Shown: positions 53,001-63,106 of the stretch, one piece after another
Numbering within the stretch: position 1 is the stretch's first letter
Layout: every line of letters begins with the position of its first letter
Notes under the pieces: model-generated
The model's input: only the letters and a program-made list of their open reading frames with translations
What the model was told of the DNA's origin: nothing
The model's database searches: none
Made by a program: the position numbers and the translations under genes
NCBI GenBank assembly: GCA_021613335.1
Contig: JAJTWR010000437.1
Coordinates: 1-64,000 of the forward strand
DNA from: Whitmania pigra
Taxonomy: Eukaryota > Annelida > Clitellata > Hirudinida > Haemopidae
Length of the DNA: 64,000 nt
Direction of reading: 5' to 3'

Positions 53001-53618
53001 TGAATAGGCACTGAAACTTCTTTCAATTACAGCGGTTGCAGGCAATGACAAAATCTTAGAAGCTACTTTAGCAAGAGGTCGTGATGAACATATACCTTTC
53101 CACCAGGCTATTGGTAGGACTTGCAGAGATGACTGCCAAACAAACTGCTTTGCCCACAACCCACATCTGGATCGATAATTTGCTATATCAGTCATAACGT
53201 CCAACTCACAAATACCATCAGTGTTTTTTGCTAAAATACTTAGAAGCTCACATGCATCAATTACATCTTCTTCATTGATATGCTGTTGATCGATGCTGCG
53301 AGGATCCAGCAAGTTAGCTGCTTTATGAATTGTTTTGAGGCAAAACTTTTTTCTCTCCAACAAAATATCTTTCATCTTTTCTATTTCTTGGGCAGAAAGT
53401 TGAAGAGACGTCAATGAATCAGAGAGTGTGCTTTGGAAATGGCTGGTAAGCTCTTTAAATAATTTTGCCACAAAACTCATTTGCGGGCTGTCTGCTTCAA
53501 GAAATGTTATCCCATCTGCAATTGGTTTCAGCAACATTAAAACTTCATGCAGCTGATCCCAGAAAACATCATTGCTCCCAACCCACACCCGTGGCCACAT
53601 ACTCGATCTTCTCATCAC
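52962..53618 (-). pseudogene. hAT transposase C-terminal half (minus strand)
   Basis: A 218-codon open frame, the longest intact hAT piece here. Reads FWDQLHEVLMLLKPIADGIT, FLEADSPQMSFVAKLFKELT, KTIHKAANLLDPRS, then AWWKGICSSRPLAKVASKIL and LPATAVIERSFSAYSFIQND, the hAT dimerisation domain. The reading ends before the usual final helix. No start or N-terminal part. Confidence 0.85.
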
Positions 53619-55980
53619 GCCATCATCTCACAACCTACTCTCCAAACAAACATAATTGATGTAACGTATTCCGATCATCATCTCATATCATCCAATATCT
53701 CAGTGGAGAAACTCCAACCCTCGGTTCGTTTCATTCACCGTCGCCGACTCAACAGCATTGACTGAGATACCTTCGAGAGGGAACTCCACTCAGTCTCCGA
53801 AGAGCTCCACTCATGCGACCTAAACGCCGAATGGTTTGCCACTCTCCTCAACAAAAAGCTAGAGCACATCCTCGACAAACTCGCCCCCTTCAAGAAGCAG
53901 ACCGTCCGCCTGGGTCAGTACTCAAACAACCAGCTCTCCAATGAAGCTATAGAGGCCAAGAAACGTTGCCGACGCTTGGAACGTCCAAATGTCTTCGTAA
54001 ACGAACAGCAGCTACCAAACAGGAGTACAAATCCTCAAAGGACGCTGCCAGGCTGGCCATTCTCAACTCCGGGGCATCTTCTATCAAGGAAGAACTCAGC
54101 TCTAATGCCAATCCACGTTCCATGTGGCGCTCACTTCATAGCCTATTGCACAGTAACCCTCTGCAACACTACTCCGACGCCGAGTGCCAGTCTCTCGTCA
54201 TCTCATTCAACGCATTTTTCATCTCAAAAATCGCCAACATTCATCAGTCAATCGCCAATACACTTTCTTCATCATATATCTCATCCCTTCCAACCAGGCA
54301 GTTCACTGGCATGTCTCTTTCGACTCTCCCTTCTGTCTCGCCCATAGTAGTCTTGAAAGCCATCCGAGCTTTGCCCAACAAAACATCCCCGCTAGATCCT
54401 TTCCCAACCTCTCTCCTAAAAAAGTATTTCCCCATTCTAGCTCCAACCCTCTCCAAACTCGCTAACATTTCCTTTAGCTCCGGTGTCTTCCCTTCCATCT
54501 TCAAGCGCACCCCTTGCTAAAAAAGCCAGGCCTCGACCCTAGCTCCCCGTCTAATTACAGACCCATCTCCAACCTTTCCACTATATCAAAACTACTATAG
54601 AGACTCATCCTTTCTAGAATCAGTCCCCATATTACCAAGTCCTCTAACTTCTCTCTATTCCAATCTCCACAGAGACCGCTCTTTCCCATATCTTCAACAA
54701 TTTATCCTACATTTGTGGAAATCGAAACTGCGCCGCTATGGTCGGCCTAGACCTATCGGCAGCCTTCGACACCATCAACCATAGCATATTGTTAGATAGA
54801 CTCCACTCCGACTTCGGTATCGAAGGTCTCGCACTCTCTTGGCTCCACTCTTACCTCTTCAACAGATCCCAATACGTTAAGCTGGGTTGCCATACTTCCT
54901 CTTCTGTTGATCTCCTCGCTGGAGTTCCCCAGGTTTCTGTCCTAGGAACCCTACTTTTCACAACCTACACTTCACCCTGTCTGACATCGTCAAAAACTTT
55001 GACGTGTCCTTCCACCAATACGCGGACGTCACAAGTCTCTACTCTGTCCTCTCCAGCGACAGTGTCTCTGCTCAACTAGACAATCTGCGAAAGTGCACAG
55101 ACGCCATTAATGACTGGCATCTCGTAAATTTTCTTCAACTCAACCCGCAAAAATCCGAAATAATGTTTTGCAACTCAAAAACCTATCCCCCATCTTCAAT
55201 AAATATTGCCGGCACCCTTCTTCTTCTACCCTAACACTTCTCGGCGTTACTTTTGACTCCCACCTCAAGCAACACGCCTCCTCCATAGCAAAATCCTGCA
55301 ACCACCTCATCTGGACATATCCGCCCACTCCTCTCGGTCGACATGACTGCTGCTCTCGCACGCAGCCTGGTCCTCTCCCGCCTTGACTACAGCAACTCCC
55401 TCCTGTAGGGCGCTTCAGCCTCCCTTATCCTCTCCCTTCAGCGCATCCAAAATAAGTTAGCTAAACTTGTTCTCCTTGATCCTAATCTTAAAAGCTCCGA
55501 AGCCCTGACGCAACTGCACTGGCTACCCATACATCATCGCATCATTTACAAGATGTCTTTGCTCACCTATCGCACCTTAACCACATCCAATCCCCATTAT
55601 CTCTATCATCTCATTAGCCACCGCCACATCGCCGATCGCATCCGCTCATCTTCTACAATTCATCTCCCCATCACAAAACGAATACCTTACAAGATTGCTC
55701 TCATGGTCTGTAAAGCTCACACTCACCGGTCTCCCCGATACCTACACGAACTCTTCACTACAACGGCATCTCAACGGGGAAGGGCCTCGCTCCGCTCGTC
55801 TGACACCGTAAACTTTATCATCCCAAAGACCCGCCGCGTGCACTACGGAGACAGATCCTTTCATGCATGTGGACCGCGGGCGTAGAACAATCTCCCGTCT
55901 CCAGTCAGATCGTCTGTTGTTAAAAAATAACCTTAAAACTAATTTATTCAACCTTCTAATTCATTAACATCTAAAAATTT
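53590..55980 (+). pseudogene. CR1-type LINE, GC-richer, degraded
   Basis: Colinear pieces: end of the AP endonuclease (VTYSDHHLISSNISVEKL, about 53680); linker (SMWRSLHSLLHSNPLQHYSD, SFNAFFISKIANIHQS); RT start (IRALPNKTSPLDPFPTSLLK; then SSNYRPISNLSTISK); VGLDLSAAFDTINHSILLDR; GVPQVSVLGTLLF; QYADVTSLYS; DWHLVNFLQLNPQKSEIMFC; and the C-terminus RGRASLRSSDTVNFIIPKTR. Frameshifts and stops occur between the pieces. The RT box normally YADD is YADV, so a catalytic aspartate is lost. Base composition is richer in C than the neighbours. Confidence 0.85.
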
Positions 55981-56309
55981 TTTTAATCTAGCTGGCTCGA
56001 TTGTTTTGATTGTCACAGTGCCTTTTAAATCCTGCCATGGATGCTTTCGGCACTTTAAATATTAGCTTAAATAAATAACGCACCCCATACAAAAATTAGT
56101 TTATGACGTTGATATATCAATAGATTTATCATTTTGGAGCTAATTACATTTGTAATTTTTTGAAATTTATCTTCTAAAACACGGCTAGCCGCTTTTCGGG
56201 ACGTTTGGACAATGTTTATTGCCACAAAAATACTTTATTACTAGAGCAGACGTAATGGTTGTTCCATTCAGAAGAACTTCCATTATATTCTAGTATCTTA
56301 GTCAACCTG

Positions 56310-56600
56310 CCCAATATGGAATAAAGGTGTGATGGTGCTGACAGTGTCACTTCCTATCCAATAAACGCGAAGGTTTACCTTGGGAGGCAAACAAATGAAG
56401 TCAGAGATCAGAATCAGTGTGTACGTGTTGTGAAAACAATGGTTCAAATGTGGTCGGTGGGATATTACCTATTCACAGGAGTTTCTTTGGCAGAAGAATT
56501 GCTTTCTCAAGGTATGACCTATATAGGAACTATGCTCAAGAATAAGCGAGACATTCCTCAAAACACGCTAGCACAAAACAGAGTCGAATTATGTTTGATC
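56310..56600 (+). pseudogene. piggyBac transposase fragment
   Basis: Reads GEVYLGRQTNEVRDQNQCVR, VVKTMVQ, then YYLFTGVSLAEELLSQGMTY and IGTMLKNKRDIP. This matches the piggyBac catalytic domain ('NVTTDNFFTS..LA..L......Y.GT...NK..IP'). The usual DNFYTS box reads GYYLFTG, so a catalytic aspartate is missing. N- and C-terminal parts absent. Confidence 0.75.
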
Positions 56601-56827
56601 TTTGTATTCGGTGGTAGACTTGGGAGGGTATTCAGAAAACCAGCTCGGCTTGAAAAACATTTAGCTGGCTAGTCGCGGCTTGACAATCCACACGGCTTAC
56701 GGTTCGGCAACCAAAATCAGCTGGCTTCCATGGATTGATTTTACATTGCCAATGTATTACCAATGGTCATTTTATATATGAAAATGTAGTTGCAAAGTGA
56801 AATGTGTTCCTCTATCATCTTCAGTGT

Positions 56828-56906
56828 GTTATATCGATAGAGGCCTAAGTATTGAAAATGCATTATTATATCGATAGAGGTCTAAGTATTGAAAATGCAT
56901 TATTGT
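56828..56906. repeat. Short tandem duplication (about 38 bp)
   Basis: 'tatatcgatagaggcctaag' + 'tattgaaaatgcattat' occurs twice in a row with one base change (ggcc/ggtc). Confidence 0.8.
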
Positions 56907-57189
56907 TCCTCTCATGGCGCATTTTGCTTTGAAATAAAACATGTAATTAAAATAAAATTTATAATAATTAAAAAATTGCACACACAAATTATCAGTTTAA
57001 TCAGTAAGTAATTGTGTTGCTTAGTGTTTACAAACATAAACTATCGCCATAACAACGTGTTTTTTTTTACAAGCACGTATAAGGAGTTTAATCGAAAAAG
57101 CTTGCAATCCAATCAACTGTAAGAAATTTGAATATTAATTTGTAAACAAACTGTCAGCCAATCAGCATGCACCGCCACCGATTCAAAGT

Positions 57190-58351
57190 CAGATTCCAAA
57201 CTACGTTGTGACTTTCGAGTGTGCTTATTGTAATAAAAAATATACTGTCAATTATATACTTAGGCGCCATATTAGTCAAAAGCATCCTGGTAAAGAACTG
57301 CCAACGCTTCCCTTGGGACGTAAAAGGAAAATCAATGGGGAAAGTGAGTGTCGTTTCGACAATTCAGTCAGCTTTATTGAACAGTCCAGTTCAAGATGAA
57401 CATCTGCTTGCAGTTCCAGTTGAACAAAAGGAGGAAACCTCTGAAAATAGGGTCATAATAAAAGTTCCAGAAAGACCTAGGTCTTAAGAAAAAGCCGGAT
57501 TATGAGTTTGTTAACTTTTAGTTCAATAACAGGTTTGCGGTATTTATTTTTTCTTTGCTAAAGTTGACTCAGTTGTATAATGTGTCTATAGAATTTGAAA
57601 TTTGGAAAATAAAAGAAGAGGATGAGACATGTTCCAGATTTGTGAGGAGAAGAGGTGATTTCCATTACAAAGATATAATAAGAAACTATTATTGCAACAG
57701 AAGTGGCACCAGAAGAGTTAGCAGGAAACGTTACATTAAAATCCAGGGTTCTTGCAAGATTGGAATTGTTTGCCCTGCTGCAATTAGCTTAAAGATTTTC
57801 ATTGCAGGCAAATAGGGTTTATGACTTTGTTTGTGTCGCAAATGTAATGATTACTTTATGTTGACATTTCAGGGCAAGTAACAGCTTATTATTTTAAAGA
57901 ACATAGAGGGCACAAACATGAGCTATTGTCAACAAATTAATAGCGAAGGATCGTCAATCCAGTCTAGATGAACTAAAATAACGCTTCCATGTGTTACTTG
58001 CATCAGTGCTGCAGTCAATTGACAGTGGTCTTTCTAAGGTCAAGACTGCTGTTGATCACATGACAAAGTTGGATGCAGTGCTGAAGACAGGTCACCTGTG
58101 ATCAAATAAAAACGAGTAATGAACCTCATAACAAAAAAATTACACCTCAAAGATTTTTCAGATCTACTAAAAAGCACAAACGAGATTTAAGGACATCAAT
58201 ACTAAAACCCACAAAGGCAGAACAGGACAGAATGTTGGAAACTCTGGGGGGCAATGTAGAAATAATATCAACAAAACCCTCAACTGATCACGATTATGAA
58301 GCAGGAGGAAACAATTCGTTCATCAATTTTGAACATTCGTATTGCACGATA
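57190..58351 (+). pseudogene. MULE-like transposase N-terminal part with C2H2 finger
   Basis: 57208-57400 encodes a C2H2 zinc finger, FECAYCNKKYTVNYILRRHI SQKH. 57590-57800 encodes FEIWKIKEEDETCSRFVRRR, then DIIRNYYCNRSG and RYIKIQGSCKIGIVCPAAIS, and after a shift GQVTAYYFKEHRGHKHEL. This C-x-R-SG...G-S-x-K...CPA...H..H order is that of FAR1-like/MULE transposase DNA-binding regions. The zinc ligands C, C, H, H are present. The catalytic core is not found. Confidence 0.6.
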
Positions 58352-58355
58352 GTAT

Positions 58356-58530
58356 TGTTGGACACAGGAACTTTGTCCTACGTGCATAATTAGAGACGCG
58401 GGCTCCGAGCGCCATGTTTGTTTATGTCTCATGAACTCAACGCGATATTATTCCTTCTCAACTCGAGTCAACAATTCCTCTGTTCAACATTTATTCTTCT
58501 GATTGTCAGTGTATATACATTTACACTACA
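58356..58530 (+). repeat. Gypsy 5' LTR
   Basis: 175 bp, TG...CA. Differs from the 3' LTR by 'tagagacgcgg' vs 'tagacgcgg', 'gtctcatgaactc' vs 'gtctcgaactc', 'tacgtgcat' vs 'tacttgcat', and an extra 'atacat' near the end. Confidence 0.9.
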
Positions 58531-58533
58531 AAT

Positions 58534-58551
58534 TGGTGACCCCGACGTGAT
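58534..58551 (+). promoter_or_regulatory. Gypsy primer-binding site (tRNA-Trp)
   Basis: TGGTGACCCCGACGTGAT is 3 bp after the LTR. It is complementary to the 3' end, with CCA, of animal tRNA-Trp (…ATCACGTCGGGGTCACCA). Confidence 0.85.
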
Positions 58552-58560
58552 AGAAGAGAT

Positions 58561-59373
58561 ATGGAAGATCTAATCAACCTGAAATCAGAGGAGGCCGGAG
58601 CTCTACCACGTGTGACAGCCGTCAGCATGCAGTTGCCGCCGTTTTTCTCAGCGAACCCGAGACTGTGGTTCGCCAACATCGAGGCGTTGTTTCACGTACA
58701 ACGCCTGAAGGACGAGACTCAGCGATACGCACACGTGGTACACAATCTGCCCTTCCACGTAGCGGAGCAGGTCCAGGACCTCATCTACGAGGTTCCAAGC
58801 GAGAGGCCGTACACCGGTCTCAAGGAGGCCATCTTGCAGCGCTGCGGACAATCTCAACAGACAAGGCTGAGGAGCCTTTTCAGCGCAGTGCAACTGGAAG
58901 GTCGGCTACCCAGCCAACTCCTTCGACACATGAAGACGCTGCTGGGAAACAATTCGATGGACGAAGCCATCCTCCGGCAGCTATGGGTTGATAAGCTGCC
59001 ACCTCACGTCCGGTCCATGTTGGCGACCGCCCACGACAAAAGCCTCCTGGAACAGTCCATCATGGCGGACCAAGTCATGGACGCGTACACGGACCCCATA
59101 GTCTCACGGGTAGTGACGGCCCCCCTGCAAGGACAGACCACCATGGAAGACATCAGCCTCAAGCTTCAGATGATCACCGACAGGCTGGCCAGGCTGGAAA
59201 CCACCAGAGCGGAGCCTAGGCGACACACACGGCCCCGCAGCAGGAGCAGATCCCAAGCAAGACGCAGCAAGACACCGGGAGTGTGTTGGTACCACGCCAC
59301 ATACCGGGAGAAGGCTCAACGCTGCCAACAGCCCTGCTCCTTCCAGTCATCAAACTCCAGGGCCGGGCAGTAG
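58561..59373 (+). CDS. Gypsy gag
   Basis: An intact 270-codon frame from ATG 58561, 9 bp after the primer site. LPPFFSANPRLWFANIEALF and the DLI..VPSERPY segment are typical of gag of this Gypsy group (capsid region). The basic tail has RRHTRPRSRSRSQARRSK, then CWYHATYREKAQRCQQPC, a CX2-less variant of the zinc-binding site seen in related elements (CWYH..YG..A..C..PC). It packages element RNA. It overlaps the start of the next frame by about 90 bp. Confidence 0.88.
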   Translation: MEDLINLKSEEAGALPRVTAVSMQLPPFFSANPRLWFANIEALFHVQRLKDETQRYAHVVHNLPFHVAEQVQDLIYEVPSERPYTGLKEAILQRCGQSQQTRLRSLFSAVQLEGRLPSQLLRHMKTLLGNNSMDEAILRQLWVDKLPPHVRSMLATAHDKSLLEQSIMADQVMDAYTDPIVSRVVTAPLQGQTTMEDISLKLQMITDRLARLETTRAEPRRHTRPRSRSRSQARRSKTPGVCWYHATYREKAQRCQQPCSFQSSNSRAGQ

Positions 59374-60330
59374 CTGCGACGGCTGCCTCTGGCCAACATC
59401 ATGGAAGTCGCCTGTTCCTCATCGATGACGTTTACAACGGCCTGAAGTTTCTTGTCGACACAGGGTCGGAGGTCAGCGTCATCCCTCCGCCTCCCCAGCA
59501 CACGCTCAAGACATCACCCTTCACGCTGCAGGCTGCCAATGGCACGACGATTAGGACTTATGGTCAAAAATCCCTGTCGTTAGATTTGAGGCGCAAGTTC
59601 CAGTGGATCTTCGTTGTCGCCGAGGTGCAGTCGCCAATCATTGGAGCAGATTTCCTGGGCCATTTCAACTTGAACGTCGACATGTGCAACAAGAGGCTGA
59701 TAGACAACAAGACAACTCTATCGGTCGTGGGATCAATCATTGCAGCACCTCCAACCCAAGTCCACCTGGCGCGAGCAACAACCAGCCTCATCACCGGGCT
59801 TTTGGAGAAGTTTCCGTCACTGGGCAGGCCTTCCAATTTCAACGAGAGCGTCACTCATCAGGTCAAACATCACATTGTCACAGACGGCCCACCTGTTTTC
59901 TCAAAGCCACGCCGGCTTCACCCCGACAAGTTCAAGATGGCCAAGGCTGAGTTTGAGCACATGCTCCAGCTGGGAATCATCCGCCCCTCTTCCAGCCCAT
60001 GGTCATCACCTCTGCACATGGTCATCACCTCTGCACATGGTCCCAAAATCTTCAGGGGACTGGAGGCCATGCGGGGATTATAGAGCACTGAATGCACGGA
60101 CGGTTCCGGACAGATACCCCATTCCTCACCTACACGATTTCACAAATGGTCTGACCAACGCACAGGTCTTTTCAAGAATCGATCTCGTCCGGGCCTACCA
60201 CCACATCCCCATCGCAGAGGAAGACATACCCAAGACGAGGACTACGAGCCCTGACTTTTCGTTCGCCAGCTTGCTCTCTGGTGGGGGAGTATTGTTGGAC
60301 ACAGGAACTTTGTCCTACTTGCATAATTAG
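59283..60330 (+). pseudogene. Gypsy protease and truncated reverse transcriptase
   Basis: Frame 59283-60083 contains the aspartic protease (FLVDTGSEVSVIPP, then SPIIGADFL) and the RT start ([40 protein letters not shown]). A 19-bp tandem duplication (60001-60019 repeated at 60020-60038) shifts the frame, and RT continues in the next one: [40 protein letters not shown]. It stops before the YVDD box, where an internal deletion joins it to the purine tract. Confidence 0.88.
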
Positions 60331-60457
60331 ACGCGGGCTCCGAGCGCCATGTTTGTTTATGTCTCGAACTCAACGCGATATTATTCCTTCTCAACTCGAG
60401 TCAACAATTCCTCTGTTCAACATTTATTCTTCTGATTGTCAGTGTATTTACACTACA
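60293..60457 (+). repeat. Gypsy 3' LTR
   Basis: 165 bp, TG...CA, preceded by GGTGGGGGAGTAT. See 5' LTR for differences. Confidence 0.9.
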
Positions 60458-60735
60458 GTATTCCCCTGGGACAAGTATTTTTAATCTTTTGTTGAAATAT
60501 GTTTTGTTTTTGTTTATTTGTTGAAGAAATAAAACACCTTCCTGAATTTTTGGGACTCATGAGTTTATTTGATTAAAAGGCCTGCGCTGTCAGCGAACTC
60601 CTGTCGTCGTTAATACTAAGAACGGTAGATCGGTGGCGGTGCATGCTGATTGGATGACAGTTTGTTTACAAATTAATATTCAAATTTCTGACAGTTGATA
60701 TGATTGCATGCTTTTCGATTAAGCTTCTTGTACGT

Positions 60736-61556
60736 CAGGGGTGCACAACCTTTTTCAGCCTGAGGGCCAAAATTACTTAGTCCCTGGGCGCCAGGGGCCG
60801 CATCAGCGTGCACATAGATCACACAATAAAACAACTCAAAGAATGCAAGTTTTTAATAAATGTCATAACAAAAAAAATAACGTTATTTAAAAATGTATGA
60901 ATAACTAAATGTTAGTATTTTAATGAGAAGGTTGAGCCTGAATGGTTGCAACAACATTGTCAATATTGGGTTCGAGTTCTGTTGTTGCAAGCCTCAAAAT
61001 CGAACAAAGATTATCATCAGTCAAAGATGATCTCAGTTTATTTTTATTTGTGTTCATGACTGAAAACGTTTGTTCACACACGTATGTGCTGCCAAATTCA
61101 GACAAGATTCGGCAAGCCAAATCTTTGACCGCTCCATATTTAACTGAACTTAGACTTCCATAAAAAGTTAAAATGGAGTTATGCTGAAACGCAGACTTTA
61201 ATTCTGGTGAACATTGAAGATCAATGACTTCTAACTGACATTGCTCAGGTACGAATTCTACAGCACAAGAGAAAGGGTCACAGATGAAGTTGAATAAATC
61301 CTTGTGCTCCCTGAATGCATCAAAACGTTCATTAAATTCCTTTAGTAACGCTTCACAACTGTCGTGGTATTTATTGAAGTCACACTGGTATTCCTTCTGA
61401 AAAGCTGAACAAATAGGATGTGCGAACAGTACTATTAAAAAGAGATGGGCGGGTGCATCGATTTAAAATTCTGTTAGGGCCGCAAATAGCCAAAATGGAC
61501 TAGTTGTCTGGGGGCCGCATCAAACGGGCCGGTGGGCCGCGGGTTGTGCACCTCTG
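60736..61556 (-). mobile_element. hAT element inserted in the MULE right arm
   Basis: Ends CAGGGGTGCACAAC and GTTGTGCACCTCTG, with the 8-bp target duplication ttgtacgt (60728-60735, 61557-61564). Minus-strand coding from about 61430 to 60920: FQKEYQCDFNKYHDSCEALL, FREHKDLFNFICDPFSC and FGSTYVCEQTFSVMNTNKNK then LRSSLTDDNLCSILRLATTE, the C-terminal part of a GTF2IRD2-like hAT transposase. The upstream part is missing. Related to, but not the same as, the hAT at 41394. Confidence 0.92.
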
Positions 61557-61580
61557 TTGTACGTGCTTGTTAATTTGTAA

Positions 61581-61629
61581 TGTTTGTTTTATTAACGTCC
61601 GTTGCATAGCTAGATGATTAGGACGGACC
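61581..61629 (-). repeat. Tail-only SINE insertion, 49 bp, 12-bp target duplication
   Basis: Flanked by perfect gttaatttgtaa (61569-61580 and 61630-61641). The sense strand reads GGTCCGTCCTAATCATCTAG then CTATGCAACGGACGTTAATA and AAACAAACA. It is the 3' tail of family-A SINEs with no tRNA-like part. Confidence 0.88.
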
Positions 61630-61641
61630 GTTAATTTGTAA

Positions 61642-62589
61642 GGTGTCATAGGCGTATATACAGTCAGAGACGAAAACATGGGTGCTAAATTAAGCAATAA
61701 TTAACTTATACGGCAATATCTCAGCATTCGGTAAGTACGATTTAAAGAGGAATGATTGCTGATTAGAAATCACTAATTTTGATAAATTTTAATATAAATT
61801 AAAGGTTTGCTAAACTCAAATGAAAATGCGCTTAAAACGAAAACATTTTAACCGTTAATGAAAATTTCTCAATTTTATCTCGATAAAATTATCAGCTTAA
61901 GGAATTGTAATAATAGACTTGAATTTTACATAAGAAAAGATAAGAAAAATGCCTAATAGCCAGCTACATGTTAAATCGCTTCTAGAGGAAAAGTTGCTGA
62001 AATGAATATATGAATAAATGAATTTTATATATCATAGTTGAATATTTGAAACATAATGTCGTGGCGTCATGACATGTTATTCCACAAATCAATGTTGAGT
62101 CCAGACGATAATGATACTTGAAAAACTACGGTGAGAATGAAGACGTTAGCAGTCAGAGAGCAACCGCTGCTTTGTTCTGAAAAAATTTAACGTTAAATTA
62201 TTCAGACGTATAAAATAGCAAATCTGAATATCTATTAAATTCTCTCTCAAAAAAAAAAAAAAAAATCATAATAATGTGAGGTTCGTTCTTATCTACTCAG
62301 TTCTGATTACCTGAAAATCTGTTCTAATTACCGATCCGCCCTCATCCTCAAAGTTGCTTTTATCATCTATGGAACTCACGTGACAGCTTACCTTATCTAC
62401 TCTGTCGCAATCATTCAACGCTGCTAATATGTTAGCCTTCGTTCGTTTATCGCCATTAACCTAACTATTTACAGTTTGGATTCTAAACCAAGAGTCTCCA
62501 AAGTTTTTTTTGGCCAGGGTCGCTTTGATGACTTTTGATTTACTGAAATATTAATATGAATGGCAGGCTATTTATTGTTGTGGGTGTTT
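61642..62589. other. No feature recognised
   Basis: AT-rich, with a poly-A run near 62252-62267. No coding frame or transposon end that I can support. Confidence 0.4.
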
Positions 62590-62890
62590 CACCGGAAAGT
62601 CCTGTCCCGATTTTTTTTTTAGGAATAATAATTGAAAGTTACTGAAAAATTTTTATTGCTCAACAAAATAGTCACCATCATTAGATATAACCTTTGTCCA
62701 TCTACTTTGGAGCTTTTTAATCCCCCTTTCAAAAAATTAACATATTTGGAATAAATAAAGGAATCAAACTCCTCTTCAACCTCGTGAATATTTATAAATC
62801 TTTTTCCACTGATGGAATGCTCTAAAGAATGGAATAAGTGAAAATCTGATGGAGCAAGATCTGGCAAGTATGGAGGATTCCAAACCTAAG
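62590..62890 (-). pseudogene. mariner transposase C-terminal fragment
   Basis: Minus strand: MPDLAPSDFHLFHSLEHSIS then GKRFINIHEVEEEFDSFIYS and KYVNF. PDLAPSDFHLF is the mariner signature containing the third catalytic aspartate (DD34D). The rest of the element upstream of 62890 is absent. Confidence 0.82.
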
Positions 62891-62973
62891 GACTTAATTT
62901 TTTCTTGGAGATTTTAATTTCTCTCCTCAGGGCAGACTGGTCTGGGCATTCCATGAGGAAAGCTGTTGAGAGT

Positions 62974-63094
62974 GATGTTTTATTTTATTAACGTCCGTTG
63001 CATAGCTAGATGATTAGGACGGTGCTCCCGCAGCTGGGTTTGAACCCCGTGCTGCCATCGTGAGAGGCGCAGCCTTAACTGTTAGGCCACGCGG
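62974..63094 (-). repeat. tRNA-derived SINE, family A, full length with target duplication
   Basis: 121 bp, flanked by gctgttgagagt on both sides (62962-62973 and 63095-63106). Minus strand: A-box TGGCCTAACAGTTAAGGC, B-box GGGTTCAAACCC, then the tail CCTAATCATCTAGCTATGCA, 'acggacgttaataaaat'. The best-preserved copy and a size standard for the family. Confidence 0.9.
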
Positions 63095-63106
63095 GCTGTT
63101 GAGAGT

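Larger units (their letters stand above)
58356..60457 (+). mobile_element. Gypsy-type LTR retrotransposon, internally deleted
   Basis: 5' LTR 58356-58530 and 3' LTR 60293-60457, both starting TGTTGGACACAGG and ending TTACACTACA. They are flanked by the 4-bp target duplication gtat (58352-58355, 60458-60461). Primer site for tRNA-Trp, purine tract GGTGGGGGAG before the 3' LTR. It contains gag, protease and the first part of RT, then jumps to the purine tract; RNase H and integrase are missing. The LTRs differ by a few short indels and substitutions. GC-rich compared with its surroundings. Confidence 0.92.
57066..61570 (+). mobile_element. MULE-like DNA transposon interrupted by Gypsy and hAT insertions
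   Basis: Inverted arms: left 57068-57183 ('acaagcacgtataagg', 'cgaaaaagcttgcaatcc', 'tcagccaatcagcatgcacc') and right 60628-60735 continuing at 61557-61570 ('ggtgcatgctgattggatga', 'gcatgcttttcgattaagc', 'gtacgtgcttgt'). The arms are about 115 bp and well conserved. The transposase gene reads plus and is cut by the Gypsy element at 58356; the right arm is cut by a hAT at 60736. Confidence 0.72.
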
